DNA from: Chondrosia reniformis
Taxonomy: Eukaryota; Porifera; Demospongiae; Chondrillida; Chondrillidae
Reading direction: 5' to 3'
Length of the DNA: 64,000 bases
Assembly: GCA_947172415.1 (NCBI GenBank)
Contig: OX359191.1
Span: 6,984,130 to 7,048,129 of the forward strand
The notes below the pieces were generated by a model. The model had not been told where the DNA came from, did no database searches, and saw only the letters and a list, made by a program, of their open reading frames with translations. The position numbers and the translations under genes are program-made. This document shows positions 25,712 through 38,916 of the stretch, piece by piece (the first letter of the stretch is position 1; each line of letters starts with the position of its first letter).

Positions 25712-26410
25712 TTTGTCAGCCAGGGCGACATACCGAAGTCTGGCCTCTCTACCAGGGATATTACCCTTTAATTAACTATAGGGATAGCTACCTAATTCAA
25801 TGCCTTATCAATAAGTTAAATCATAGATATATCATGATATGGTTAAATAAACACATTTTAAAAGTTACTGTGGCAATGCTTGCTACAGTGACTAGCGCAT
25901 CTGGAAACATTATGTAAATATACAAGTATTTCGAGTTTAAAACTCGAATTAACTCGAACTACTTGGACGCATCGTTGGGCTTTAATATACCTATATATTC
26001 TTAATCCTAACAATTGAGAACGATTAAGTGTCCTGAACATTATAAATAGCGCGACAGAAAAGCTTCGTTAACGAAAGCTTGCTTTCCCTGAACGCCGCCA
26101 TTTGCAACAACGATATATTGACGTATAAATACTGTAAATAGATTATATAAATAATTCATATGGCTCCAGGGAAGGACCTAGCAACAGATATGTCGTAGAA
26201 AACGTTTTTGCGCAAGCTTTACGTTACATAGTATTAGTATAGCTGGTTTCTCAATATGTGCCTACATATTTCGTTATGTATATACGTATTTGGTTTAAAG
26301 CTACATAAAAATTCTTTAGCTACGAACTACATACATACGTATGTATATAATTGTTTAAATTTACATTTAAGTATACATGTGGCATGTTTTACTTGTACAT
26401 ATGTATATAG
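25712..26410. other. Unit 2 divergent intergenic region
   Basis: No GUF1 fragment and no kinesin motor exons are present here, unlike units 1 and 3. A TATA-box-like TATAAATAG lies at about 26041 on the plus strand, next to a near palindrome AAGCTTCGTTAACGAAAGCTT split around GTTAAC. Nothing coding was recognised. The kinesin remnant begins directly after. Confidence 0.35.
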
Positions 26411-28376
26411 ATGAAGTGTCGAATAGTTAATCAGAGGAAAAGATAAGAGCCATATTTGCTACGCAGAAGGAGGATCTTATTAAACATCTCCATGACAACC
26501 AGGATGAAATTTATAAGATGCAAAATGAAGTTAAAGCAAGTCTGGCTAAGCGATCTGATTCCTTTGCACTGAGTGAGTATGTATCCATGGTAACTGAAGC
26601 TGAGAAGCATCGCGTGGAAGGAGCTCACAGTAGAGTTCAAGTGAGATCTCTGAGAAAACTGGTGAAGCAGCTGCAGCAAGATATGGACAGGAGCAACAGG
26701 TTAGCTTGGAGATACAGTATATACTAACCTTACTATATGTATATATGTACATACCAGTATGTGTGTAGGTGCACACAGTATACAGCTAAATAGTGTGATG
26801 TTTCCATTTCTCTTGCAGATTACTAGCTTGCACAATTGGGTTTATCCAGGATGTGGAACCGTGCTTCAGTCGGAACACCATTCTCCTCAACAAGTATCGA
26901 GCTCTGGTGAGGCAGCTTCAAAGTGAGAAGGGAGTAGCATGGGCAGATGAGGACCAGGAGGCCCATGAGAGCATGTTTAGATCATCAGTCCAGTTGGATT
27001 CCCCTCCTGTACACTCAAAGACCACATCTCCCACATCACCTGCAACTGGTGACTCAAAGACCACATCCCCCACATCACCTGTAGCTGGTGACTCAAAGAC
27101 CACTTCCCCTACATCACCTGCAGCTGGTGACTCAAAGACCACTCCCCCTACATCACCCAGTAATTCAGAGGGTTCTCCCCTTTCTTGACCTAATTTACAT
27201 TTGAAGAGTACATCTGTAAGAGGCAATACCACTCCATATCCACTGGCTTCAAAGCAGGCTGTACCTCCTGGTGAAATGTCAACCATGCCTCCTCCTAGCT
27301 CAGTGTTAAATCTACCACAACCTCCTGTTAGCATTATGCCACCTCCCTCCAGCAGTGTCCTCTGTACACCAGTAAGGGTGACAGCACTCACCTCTTTCAG
27401 CTCCTTCACGCCCTCTCCAGCTGTGGTACGCCTCCTCAGCTCAATGAAGACTATGCGCCACTCCTCCTTAGGTAAGAAGGTCCCTGAAGCAGTTAGACCT
27501 GTCATCCAACCATTTGAGGAGAAGCAGAGAAGAAATGGCATCACACCAATTGGAAACAAAAGTAACAGTCAAAGGAAGACCACATTACGCAACAGTGAAC
27601 GCTCTTTGAAGTCAAACACAGTCTCCAGTCCTGATGATCTACCAAATAGAAGAATGGACTGTGAATGAACACAAAATGGAGTTCTAAAGAGGTCACATGA
27701 CACTCATTCAGCTAGAAGGACACCCAAGAATCACCAAAAACTTTTAAAGGTCTTAGGTATGGATTATTTAATTGTCATCTTAATGTCGTCAATACCCTTT
27801 TCACCAGAGCTTCAATCAGAAAATGTTGAAACCCATTTAACATCTGCTGCATTTTTACATAATAAAATATACATAGTTACCAATACGAGTAACCAATACA
27901 TCAGATATGTAGATATAATATGTTACTGTTATATGCATATGTAAAAATAATCTAATGCACTACATGTTATGCCTATTCTTAAAAAATAAATTTAAAAGCC
28001 TATATATAGGGAACTAAACCTGGTGAGAGCTTTGGATGAGGATACAGGAGTCTTGTCTTCCTTCTTTTGTACCACTGGGCTTTTTCTTGATCTTTTGTGA
28101 ATCTTTGGCCATCCCAGTATGTATATATGTACGTATAATAATGATAATTGCATATATCTGTACATACATGCACGATACTCTTTCTCTTGGCTTGTTTTAT
28201 GTACGAACATACATACAATATCATATGTATGATACATTTCTCTTGTTGTAGGAGACAAACCTCCAGAAAAAGTAAAGTCAAAACAACCAAACTACTTAAC
28301 TCTAACTAAAGCTGCTGCTTCAAAGAGATATGTCACTAAATCCTCTAGATATTCAAAACGGTTTGTATCACAGTAT

Positions 28377-28407
<31 letters not shown>

Positions 28408-28910
28408 ATAGGTTACTGTTGGCTGTCTTTAGGTATATACATGTACGTACGTATGTACATAGTATAGTCCATAAGTATATAATTAATAAAACATTACAAT
28501 ATTTCCTGTAATATACGTACAGTAGATATGTATGGTTGACATCAGAATAAACAATAACAGAATAAAAATAGTTCTCCTATATATTATTATTCTTACTCTT
28601 ATTATTATTAAAGTGCCCGTGCATGTACATACATTAATTATAAGGTGTAGATAAATACCAACCAGTTCTGGTTAAGGGGCACATGGTTATACCTGGACAC
28701 GTATAAACCATCGCCACTTAAGGCTACCAGGCCGTCCTCCCAGGTACATAGCCCGACTGCCTTATTATTTATTAGCAAAAACCTGGATTAGGATATTTCA
28801 TATTCTTTCTTTAATAATGTACCTACTGTAGAGGTCACTTTGACAAAGAGAACTGTTACTCAATCTCATCTTCATTTTCAAGCAACAGAAGAACAGTTAC
28901 AGGACATTGA
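26411..28910 (+). pseudogene. Kinesin-8-like pseudogene, copy 2 (tail only)
   Basis: Corresponds to copy 1 from the coiled-coil exon onward: 26411-26699, 26819-27756, 28252-28360, 28832-28910; polyA signal at 28951. All motor exons are gone. In the first exon GTTGATCTAGAGG has become GTTAATCAGAGG, which shifts frame to an early stop. In the large exon a C-to-G change creates TGA at 27186-27188. Later, about 100 bp of the conserved tail (the SMPIPKLAFEDNF region) is deleted near 27660. An extra threonine/serine-proline repeat (KTTSPTSPAAGDS type) is expanded at 27020-27140. Non-functional. Confidence 0.82.
28590..28790. repeat. Unit 2-specific insertion in the last kinesin intron
   Basis: About 190 bp with CAGTTCTGGTTAAGGGGCAC and CAGGCCGTCCTCCCAGG. 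Absent from the matching intron of copies 1 and 3. GC content is higher than its surroundings. Possibly a SINE; no family was recognised. Confidence 0.35.
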
Positions 28911-29811
28911 ATAAGAGATGTTACATATATACATAGAAAAATGAATTTTAAATAAATGTATTATATATAGTCTTTAGATGATTGTTTATAATACTTTCTT
29001 TTGTGTTGTACTATTGTTCTATTGTGTATAATTAAAGAATTTGAGATATCAATGTTTCGATGATTAGCTTGAAAACATGTACTATAGCTACCCATTCAAG
29101 TATAAACAATTGCAAATTGACTAAAATACAAATGCAATTTATATGTAACTGCAAAAGATCTACTTAGATATATACATACAGGGTAAGTTGCCATGCAATA
29201 TTATTTATGAAATTAATGATTTATAAATTACTTCATGATTGATATCAGCATGAATAATTAATACCCCAATTTTCTTACATGTACATATATATACATCTAC
29301 TTTGGAGTTTAAAAGGCCTATAGAGAACTAAACCTATAGGCCTATGAGAGAGCTTTGCAATTGGATGAGGGCAAGAGGTTAACGTTTCTCCTATTTCTAC
29401 TTCTCCACTAGGCCAGACAGCTGTTTGTATGTGTGTGAAGATTGCAATACAACTTCACTGTTTAGAATCAACCATAATCTTGTTCATTATACAATGATAC
29501 AACACTTGATACAATTATACATCATGATCATACACTAATATGTATAGCTAAATTAAATGTTCCCTCTTCATTCAAACTCTCCTTCAGAAATAAGGTACTT
29601 CACTACATCTTTGCGTCCTTCCCTCCTAGCCAGTGTCAAGCAGTCGTCTCCATATGTATTAACATCAAACTTCCTTCTTCCAAATAAGGGCAATAAGTAC
29701 TTGACAACTTGGAGATGGCCATTAAGACAGGCAAAGTGTAGAGCACTGTATCCATACTACAAGATAATCACAATTATGAATATAAACATGAAAACAAACA
29801 TATACAGTATG

Positions 29812-29974
29812 TTTTGGGTCGGTTGTCCAGACAGGACTTGCAATCGATAATCAGTAAAAAGGTTTATCGCTGTATGGTTATGTTGTTCTAGTGGGAAAGT
29901 TTGTTCAAATGGTAGTCGTGAGTGCTAAACAATTACCAATTTCAATGTCCGGTAGGGACAACCGACCCAAAAAG
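29812..29974. mobile_element. Small MITE, copy in unit 2/3 border
   Basis: Same TTTGGGTCGGTTGTCC inverted-repeat element as at 14279-14439, at the orthologous intron position. Confidence 0.6.
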
Positions 29975-32460
29975 TACTGTATAAGTATAGATATGGTGCA
30001 CTTGCAGTTAATATGTAAATCAGGACCAGTATATCTACTTCAAATTGTTCACTAGACTATGGGGACGGCATATACTACTAATCATCTAAAATGGAGTGGA
30101 ATTTATATGTTTACATAATAGTGCTGATCATGTTTATCTACAGCCAATGGGATGTATCTGAGAAGGTCACATGACTGACACTTTTTTCTTAGTTAATTCA
30201 ACCAAATAAGAGTTGGAACAAACAAGTGACCTTCCAATCAAGTCAGTAGTGGCACTGGTGGCATTGAATCAGCACAAATGTTTAGGTTGGTAGACATTAT
30301 GCTCTACCACCTGTGGTCTAAATATTACATAACAATCACTACATATGGGTACATTAGGTATTCAGTACATATGGGAAATCATTTTAGCATATCAGTGAGG
30401 AGATCTAACTTAAAGACAGTAGTCATAGAGACAAGCTAGTATAAGAAACTAGTGCTTAGTTGTAAAATTGTGTGACTGCAAGTTATGCAAGATTATGTAC
30501 AGTATTAAAAATAGTTATTTCAATTTTGCATCATCTCTCATCATTCTGGTCTAACTGTTACATAATAATCAATACATTGCTATCAATGCAAATGTGCCTC
30601 TCAAACTGTAAACCAAACAAGCAATATTCCACCCCACACTAACAACAGATCTACTTTAGAGAAATGACAAATATTAATATGTGCTTTTGAAGCATCCAGC
30701 ATAAAGAATAGCATGTGATGTATCCCATGATTATTATTGAAATTAGATTAAGAAAGTCCTTTGCAAAGTCCCATCAGGCTACACCCTTCTGAACTAAATA
30801 AATAAACTCATATATAGAATTAACAAAAACTAAAGATACATTTTGACTAAGTTCTACAAATGTCTGTTACCTAATTAAACTATAATAAATTGATTCTCTC
30901 TTATAAATCATATGTGACCTTCCACAGTAAACAGGGTAATAATAAGTAATAAGTTATAAAATTATAAAGATACTTTTGCAGCGTCAACACAATGTTCACA
31001 ATTAATATCTACCAACACAATTTGAATCACTTAGCTCTTAACTTTATACTTAATGACTATGGTACGTATATGTACTATCCAAACACTTGCTACAACAACA
31101 CTTACTTTTTACACAGGATATCTTACCTTGTTTTTGTGGTACACATTAGCTTTACCTTCCTCTGTCAGATGTTGTACTACTTGTAACTGACCTTCCCAAC
31201 AGGCTAGCAGTAGAGCTGTGTTACCATTCTAAAGTAAGAAATATGTAAACTCATTGAAATCAGTTTTAACACTTCAATCACTTCAGACAAGTGATACACA
31301 GATAGATAGTTCACAATTATTATGTTGTTAAACTACGTACATATTAACATAAACTACTTACATTTACATTTAACAAAAATGTTAAACGTCTAACTACATT
31401 ACATGATCAGCCATGGCTTAACCATCATATCAACTTTGCATTTACTAACAGACTTATTGCTTATTATACGTAGCTTAAATTAATCAACATTTTACAACTA
31501 TTACATATTAATACTCACATTGCTCTCCTCTTCTAATTTGACAAGATGTGTATCAATTAAGCAACTGATGATGACTTGCTTACCATAACTAGCTGCTCTC
31601 ATTAGAGGAGTTGCACCATCCTGTGTACATAAGAAGGGAAATATTTGAGATTGGAAACTTCAGCATACAACAAGTTATAGTTAACATCATTTAATTCCAA
31701 AGCCAACTACACATTATTTTATTTTATTTTATTGTTACTATTACAATATACACTTTATTGATTAACATTGTTGCAGATCCTTATACACATCATTGTACTT
31801 CAATGTAATACAATTAGTACATACAACTAGTAGGTATGAGTTTCGTATTGTTACTATTACAAATACTTAATATGTAACCACACTATTTTAGTTCACCATT
31901 CCTTATACAATTACCTTAGTTACCTCACTATAGCAATATAAGAGACACTAACTCATTTCTTACCTTACTCCTTTCTTCAGGAGAGAACTTCAGTTCTTCA
32001 ACAATGTGGCTCACCATTGCAGGATTGCATGTCTTGTTTATTTCTACTGGCATAGTGAATTATACTGTCTCCATATACATCAACATCATGGAGTTTACCA
32101 GCTTTTATGAACTTTGGTAGTAGGAACTTCAGTAAATCCACATTGCCACTAAAGGCAGACCAGTGTAAGGCATTTCCATCATACTGGATTAGGAAGCATA
32201 AGACAGGAACTTAAAGGTTTTTGACAAAGAAGTGATATAGACATTCAGAAACATACTATATAACATACACTTGCACTTGAACTGTATGTTGTATGTATGT
32301 GCAACATTGAGAGCATACACTGGATACAAATATACTCAACATTAGAAGGATATCATGGATTAATTCATGACTATATATTTTCCACTGAGTGACACTGCGT
32401 TAGTTACTCAAAAATTAGTTGAACTATACATATATACAGTTACATGCACTAACACTCATC

Positions 32461-32646
32461 ATGAGAAAGATTACAGAGAGAGAGTTAATTACACAACTCC
32501 AAATGCTAAGTGACCAAAGTCTTATCTTGGTCGGGAAACTGAAGTCAAATATCATAGAAAGACAACAAAGGACTATAATTAACACAATCTGGTATAAATC
32601 CTTAAATAAAACCTATTCAAAATTTGGGTCATTTAGCTGTTTCTAG
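32461..32646 (+). other. Conserved intronic small ORF, copy 3
   Basis: Begins ATGAGAAAGATTACAGAGAG and encodes ELITQLQMLSDQSLILVGKL, then diverges after QRTI through an insertion of about 170 bp (32575-32740) that itself contains inverted TTTCAATATAAAATT-type ends. Paralogue of 3449 and 21034. Confidence 0.3.
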
Positions 32647-33539
32647 TACAAAGTGTACAAATACCCTTTCAATATAAAATTATATACACTTGTACAAGAA
32701 ACAGCTGCAAATTCCCAGATAGTGTGTATTAGACTAGTCTATTTTAACGTAGCAGTCACTTTACTGGTAAGGAAACCTCAATTGCTTTAACTGCAATAGC
32801 TGGTTCGCTGCTCAAAATCCATTTTATATGCTGTACTGATGAGCAAAACAGAATATAGTCTGTATGCATTTGACTGAGTTGTGTGGCTCAACCTTCTCCC
32901 TAAGTAACAAATCTGGTATCTACCAACACAAGTTGTATTCCTTAACACTTACCTACACTATATCTCTATACCCAATAAGTATATGTATACTATCCAAACA
33001 CTTACAGTACAACAATACTTACTTGTTATACAGAGAAGTGTCTTACCTTGCTCTTGTGGTACACATTAGCTTTACGTTCCTCTGTCAGATGTTGTACTAC
33101 TTGTAACTGACCTTCCTGACTGGCTACCAGTAGAGCTGTGTCACCATACTAAAGTAAGACACAATGCAAATTAAATTAATCAAATTAATAGAGTCAATTG
33201 TTAAGAACTGTATATGTACATAGATACAAATGTAATAGAAATCATTAATAATGATACAATAATTAGTCACTAAACACTACAAATTAATTATCATTGTTAC
33301 CAGCCATAGACAGCTGTTTCCTTATTAGGACTCATCAGTATGGCATACAATGGAAGTTTGAGTGGCTAGTCTGCTAATAAGTACTCTCAAAAGCAAAAAA
33401 AGCTTATGGTTTCCTTATCAGCAGATAAGGTGGCTAGGGGGATACTCTGGTTCCCATCAAGCAAAATTGCTCATTGCACTCCTCAGGGGACATGAGTGGG
33501 TAGGAGTGATAGTGATGTTCAATGATGATATTGATGCTT

Positions 33540-33665
33540 TAGGATCGACGTTAGATTTTAAAGTTCCCTTATTATTTTTCCCTAGGGTTTAGACCTTAAA
33601 ATTCCCCAATTTTTTTTCTCTAGGGTTTAGATCTTAAAGTTCCCCTATTATTTTTCCCTAGGGTT
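33540..33665. repeat. 38-bp minisatellite, about 3 copies
   Basis: Same unit as the array at 21484-21835 (TTAGATCTTAAAGTTCCCC with TTTTTCCCTAGGG), in the orthologous intron of gene 3. Confidence 0.8.
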
Positions 33666-34186
33666 TAAGTGTTAGTGACTCCTGATCAGGTAAATACCTT
33701 AAACTTGCAGTCTTTTCTCATTTTATGCACTTTCAGTATATAATTCATTTTTATAATCTATACCATGTTAGAATTAATGAAGATATTTCAATTAATAATA
33801 TATTCAAATTATCTATAATCTATAGTGTTTACAAGTTTCAAATATTTTTACAAAACATGAGTTATTTATTGTACAATATATGGGTTAAACTTATACGTAT
33901 ATACGTATATAGTACAATAAGTATAGCTAAGGAGTAGAAATTAATATTATTTCCATGATTACTTTATGTAGCACAGTACACTCACTGCATTTTCTTCTTC
34001 CACGTTATGCCCTGCATCCAACAGGAGCTTCAAGACCTCCAAATCTCCACTTCTACCAGCTTGTAGCAAAGACTATTAGTTTGGGATCAAGTAAAGAATG
34101 ATATTCTATCTGAATCATGAATTGAATGTAGATTATACATAATATAAGTCTTATATACAATATGTATGTATGCATGTACACAAATA

Positions 34187-34616
34187 CAGTCATGGCTGTT
34201 TAGTATGGCCTTTAATAATCCAGTTCCCTCAATATCAGGCTGACATTTCAGGGAAACGGGTTCTAATAGTATAATTTTGTACGTGAGAAACCAGCCCTTG
34301 ATTTATCTTTTGTATATCTACGTATACGAAATTGACAAGTTAATCTAATGAATGTTAGCCGACCTACTGCCTAACAATTTTGGTCTGCAAAGTATGCTGA
34401 TTTAGTATGTGCACTGGAAATGTACCAGTCAGTGATAAAGTATTACTTTTAAATTAGTGTGTGTTTTGTACTAAGAAAGAGCGCTTTGTTAGTTTATTCA
34501 TACAATAATCTTACAATCATGGTTATGTCATGGTGTCAGGGGTGACATTATATAGACTTTCTTAATCCAGCAATGTTTGGAGAAACCAATGCAGTCGGAT
34601 TGAACAGTCACGACTG
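34187..34616. mobile_element. Tc1/mariner-type MITE, unit 3 copy
   Basis: Same CAGTCATGGCTG ends and TA flanks as at 4947-5400, in the orthologous intron. Confidence 0.55.
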
Positions 34617-35024
34617 TATTACATATAATCAATCAATCACACACATGGTGATCTGTATATATCTATAACAAATGCACACTTTCAATTCATTATATGGTCA
34701 ATATTTATTGTAATGGAAGGGAATGCAATAAGTACTGTACATCTGCAAAACCTACTCCTTTCTTCTTTCTGGATAGTGATATTTCCTTCTTTGTAGCATA
34801 GTCCCAAAGTTCCTTCAACTGTAAAAGTAGCTTTCCAAACTTGCTTGAGACAATTTCATAGTTAACTGTCACAGCTTTAATCACAGCATCACAAGTATAT
34901 GTCTCCTTCAGTTCCTAGAAAAGGTAGAAAAGAAATTAAAATATTCTGCTAGCTGAACATAAAGCCTAAATGTACAGTTTTAGAAATGCATTTGTCACAT
35001 GTTGGTATGTATGTATGTATGCCT

Positions 35025-35245
35025 AGGATTCACAGAAGATCAAGATAAAGAAAAAGACAAAGACTCCCAGGATCACTGATGAAGGGTGGAATTACCAGAA
35101 ACGGCTGTCTGACCCAGTGGAGAAGAAGACGAAAGAAGGGAAAAGAAGGAAGAAAAGACTCCTGTATCTTCATCCAAAGTTCTCTTCAGGTTTAGTTCCC
35201 CTATAGGCTCTTTTACAGAATAGGCATAGCATGTAGGAAAATGGT
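35025..35245 (-). repeat. Inverted copy of a kinesin-intron segment inside gene 3
   Basis: The reverse complement matches 41955-42175 (GATACAGGAGTCTT, CTTCTTTTCC, GACAGCCGTTTCTGG, CTTGATCTTCTGTGAATCCT). It is present only in unit 3, just downstream (3' side) of coiled-coil exon 35286-35462. Either a mobile repeat or a local inverted transposition. Confidence 0.6.
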
Positions 35246-38200
35246 ATCTTAGATTTTTCATGCATAAACACATTATTTCTACTACCTCAATACTGCCTTC
35301 TTCTGACTTAAGACTTTTCTTCAGATTAAACAAATCTGCCAAATCTGCTAAATCTTCCGATTCACTCAAACTTTTCATTTTCTCTTCCACTTCAGATAAC
35401 ATGGCTGCCTTGGGTTCAATTTGCAGCTGGTATTTGTAGAACTTGTCTTTTATCAAAGAAACCTTTCAAGTAAATATATGTATGTTAAGTAAATTCATAA
35501 ATTACAAATTAGCATTCCAAATATTACTTCATTATTCACCTTACATAGGTAACAGAGGAGTGGCAGTGGTCACCATAGCAACTAGGTATAAGCTATATAA
35601 TGTCTACATGCACATACAACACTATATAAATAAGTATCAGGTTGTATGTACTATATCCACAGACCCAAAGAATACAATTTGTACATTGTGTAGTCACTAC
35701 TTACAACATCCTGCTCTGATAAAGTTTGCTTTTCTTCCTCTTTCTCACGACTAGATTTCTCTTCAAGTTGCCTCTTCAGTGACTCCACCTTCTCAACCAA
35801 GTCTACATCCACCAGCTGCAAACAGACACAGACAGGTTAATACTTACATTGGTGAAGAATACAATCATTTAGTGTGAGTGTGCTACTGTCAATCTCACTT
35901 CTTCCAACTGCTTCACTTCTCCTCTACATTTCAACAACTCTTCCCTTATTCTCTTCAACTCGTTCTGTGACTGACTCAGTTCTTCTTCTTTGGCTCTCAG
36001 TTTAGTCTTTAGAGCATGAAGCTCTACCATTGTCATGTGGTGCATTCCCTCCATACTCTTCATCTCTGCCTTATGTTTCTCTCTGGAATGAGTTGGAGTT
36101 TTCTGAGTAAAGGAAATCACATACAACCTAACCATACGACCAACAGCTATGCAACTAAACCACAACTACTATGATAAGACCTTAATTAGGATAGTCAGTA
36201 TTATACAATATCAGGTTTACAATGCATACAGTTGACAAGTATAAAAATAATATTAAATAAGCCAGGAATATATAATATATACACATATAATTATGACATA
36301 CACATGGATTGAGTACATTAATACAAAATGTACTGGCAAAAGCAACAGACACAATTGCTATAACTAATAATTCCTTGTATACCATATACAGTGAACATCA
36401 CTGCTAAGACTATCACTGGGACAGAATCAAAGTGGTCCATACACTGATTTGGTGGGATAAACTACCCAATATAATATGCAAGTGGGAGGTAAGAGATACA
36501 AATATGGCTCAGTCATTAATTGGCACAAATTTAATATGATGTTAATTGTCTTACAGACATGTAATGATGTACTCACTGAAGGAACATGTAGAGTTCCAAG
36601 TTGAACATCAATGGCAAAGTAGCCAAACACGATTGCCTTCTCAACTCCAAACTCTCTCAGCTGACACACATGTGACAGGAGGATTGGAGCAATCGTCACC
36701 ACAGCCTCCTTCATGAGTCGGAACATCACCATGGTGCAGCCTTCAGCAAATCCCTCAAAGAGAATTCGATCGATACAAAGGATTTCTGTTAAGTAAAGCT
36801 GCAAGCGAAACATCTCAGCCAACATGTAGTCATGGGGATCCCGGTTGACCTTCATCCCCAAGTGGGCGTGGTTGTCATCAGCAGGAAGATCTGCTCTTTC
36901 CTTTGGAAGATTTCCAAGTGCTTCTGTGGCAAACTTGACCACATTAAATTTGTGATCAGAAAGGAATTCCTTAAGAGCTTCTGTTTCTCCTATAGCTTCT
37001 GCAGCTTCAGCAATCAGTCGCACATCCAAGGGACTGCTCCATTCAAAAATGTAGTCAAGAATATCATATTCAGATAGTGGAATGTCTACTGGAATCTGCT
37101 TGCTGAAATGACCTTTAATTCCATAGTGGACTGCACAATGAAGACTTTTCAACTGCTTGTCAGATAGGTCTGAGAGATAGCTTCCCAATTTCTCATGCAT
37201 TGAAGTGTACTTTTCTTTAAGCGTAAATGCTCCTGGATATTTTAAGAGTTCATTTCGATCCTCAAAGGCTTTAATGACAGGTTTCCAGGTGTCAATCTCT
37301 GAGATGTTGGAAAGTGGAGGTGTTGACTGAGCTACTGTAGCTGGTGGGACTGGCTTGGGAGGTGTGGCATCTGAAGGGAGAAGGGCACCCAGTATATATT
37401 ATATATCATTACAATTCCTATAGTGATTACCCTGTTGGCACATCCGTGAGATTGATCTGTGGGAGATTATGTGTATGCATCAGAGTCAGTAGTGACACTA
37501 GATTACCTAGTTAGGTACTGAAACAAACTTACCAGTTTCATGTCAACATACATGAACTGGCTATCCCAATGCAATGGTCCTATCCTTCAAGTCAGCTAAA
37601 TGACTTACTTGCTAAATATTAGTTGACATACTATTACTGAATTATTAGTTTGAGTGAGGCCTTAAGCTAGAACTAGTATACTTTCGGCCTTACATCATGC
37701 ACAGTTCTACGTATACAGGTTTGCATTTTTAATTGTCAATTACCGGCTGCCCTCTAATAAAGTGCTTTTAAACTTACTTGCTAAATATTTATCAATCATC
37801 TCCGCTAGTTCCAGATGATTACCGTGAGAAGAGTCTTCTTTGAGCTCAGCTGACAGAATCCTCAGCTTCTTCTCGCTCGGGTCAGTAACCAAGATCAGGT
37901 ACAGAGCGCTGTTAGCCGCTCTTGCCTCCTGTGTCCGCGAACCTATTCGCTGCAGTTCGCTTTCTGAGATAGCCCCACGGTGGTGGAGTGAGGTGGATAT
38001 TCTACCCACATCGCTGTACTTTACCAACTGATCGTGAATACTCTTAACAAAAGATCTAATTTGTTGGGGAAGCAGCTTTCTAGGAGACAGATCTACACAA
38101 AACCATCAAATCAAAGGAAATTAGGGAAGTAGAAGGCAGAGTAAGGTAGATTACAAATGTACTGATTAAAATTACTGAATGAAACCATTAAAGTGCGTAT

Positions 38201-38467
38201 CAGCTGTTCATCAAAGGTTTGTGTATCAGTTTATTATCTAGTGCAAATGATCGTAAGCTGTAGGTTTTCAACTCACCCCTTTCGGCCATCTTATATAAGC
38301 GTGCCACTCCCTTTTAGACTATATGTCTATATAATCTATGTAAACACGAGAGATCTATATATAGAAGAACAGCAAGACATAAGTGGATAGATATATGGAT
38401 AGACCTTACTGCGTTGAAAATATCTTTTTACTGTGTACAGAGATTGTCAGAGATTGCTGCACTATAC

Positions 38468-38702
38468 CCAATGGAAGCCTGTATGGCAACTTCATAGAGC
38501 TGCCTGAAATAAACAATATTCAGTGGTAAGTCACTTAGAATAGTGAAGTGTAAATATGCATTACAGACTTGCCTGTGATTCACTTCACTCAGTCTCTGAC
38601 AAAGAGATTTTCCAACTTGATAGGCCTTTGATCTGTGTACTATGGTTGCCATGACATCAACAGGTACTCCATTCAGTAGTATGTCCATCTTTTTGGTGAT
38701 AT
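38468..38702 (-). pseudogene. GUF1: GUF1/LepA C-terminal fragment, unit 3
   Basis: Two exons. 38573-38702 encodes [20 protein letters not shown] then [16 protein letters not shown]. 38468-38503 encodes [13 protein letters not shown]. This matches the LepA/GUF1 C-terminal region (MDILLNG, HR-KA, RQ-FE-AIQA-IG). The join is best explained by a GC-AG intron (AG|GCAAGT at 38572, TTTCAG at 38504), which restores the family's RQ motif. The upstream GTPase domain and the final C-terminus are absent, so it is a partial duplicate rather than a gene. The parent gene is not in the window. Confidence 0.7.
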
Positions 38703-38916
38703 CTTTAGAGTTAAAGAAAGCATACAGGCTTCTTAACTAAAAGCTGAAAAGGATTAGTTATACCTTAAATATGGATTATGCCAATTCTCTATAAGTGTAA
38801 ATGCATGTATTTTGGAAACAGGAAAAATAGCCTAGACTTACATGTATGTAGTTTCAACTTATAGAGTTGGATTTTACAATGAGCAGTTCCTGTTCCCTTT
38901 TCCATACTCTGATCAG

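Larger units (their letters stand above)
29553..38289 (-). pseudogene. CARD-like / coiled-coil / ankyrin gene 3, frameshifted in ankyrin region
   Basis: Exons: 38277-38289 (ATG), 37778-38092, 36577-37370, 35899-36102, 35705-35815, 35286-35462, 34741-34914, 33986-34072, 33047-33148, 31964-32183, 31519-31620, 31127-31228, 29553-29756 (stop TAA). The first nine exons are open and in frame. The ankyrin exon 31964-32183 is 220 bp instead of 216 because of a 4-bp TG-CA-TG insertion at 32026-32031, which shifts the downstream ankyrin repeats out of frame. A product truncated after about 680 residues would still carry the CARD-like, central and coiled-coil domains plus about three ankyrin repeats, so it may not be fully dead. 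It has one A-C-B ankyrin module fewer than gene 2. Confidence 0.68.
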
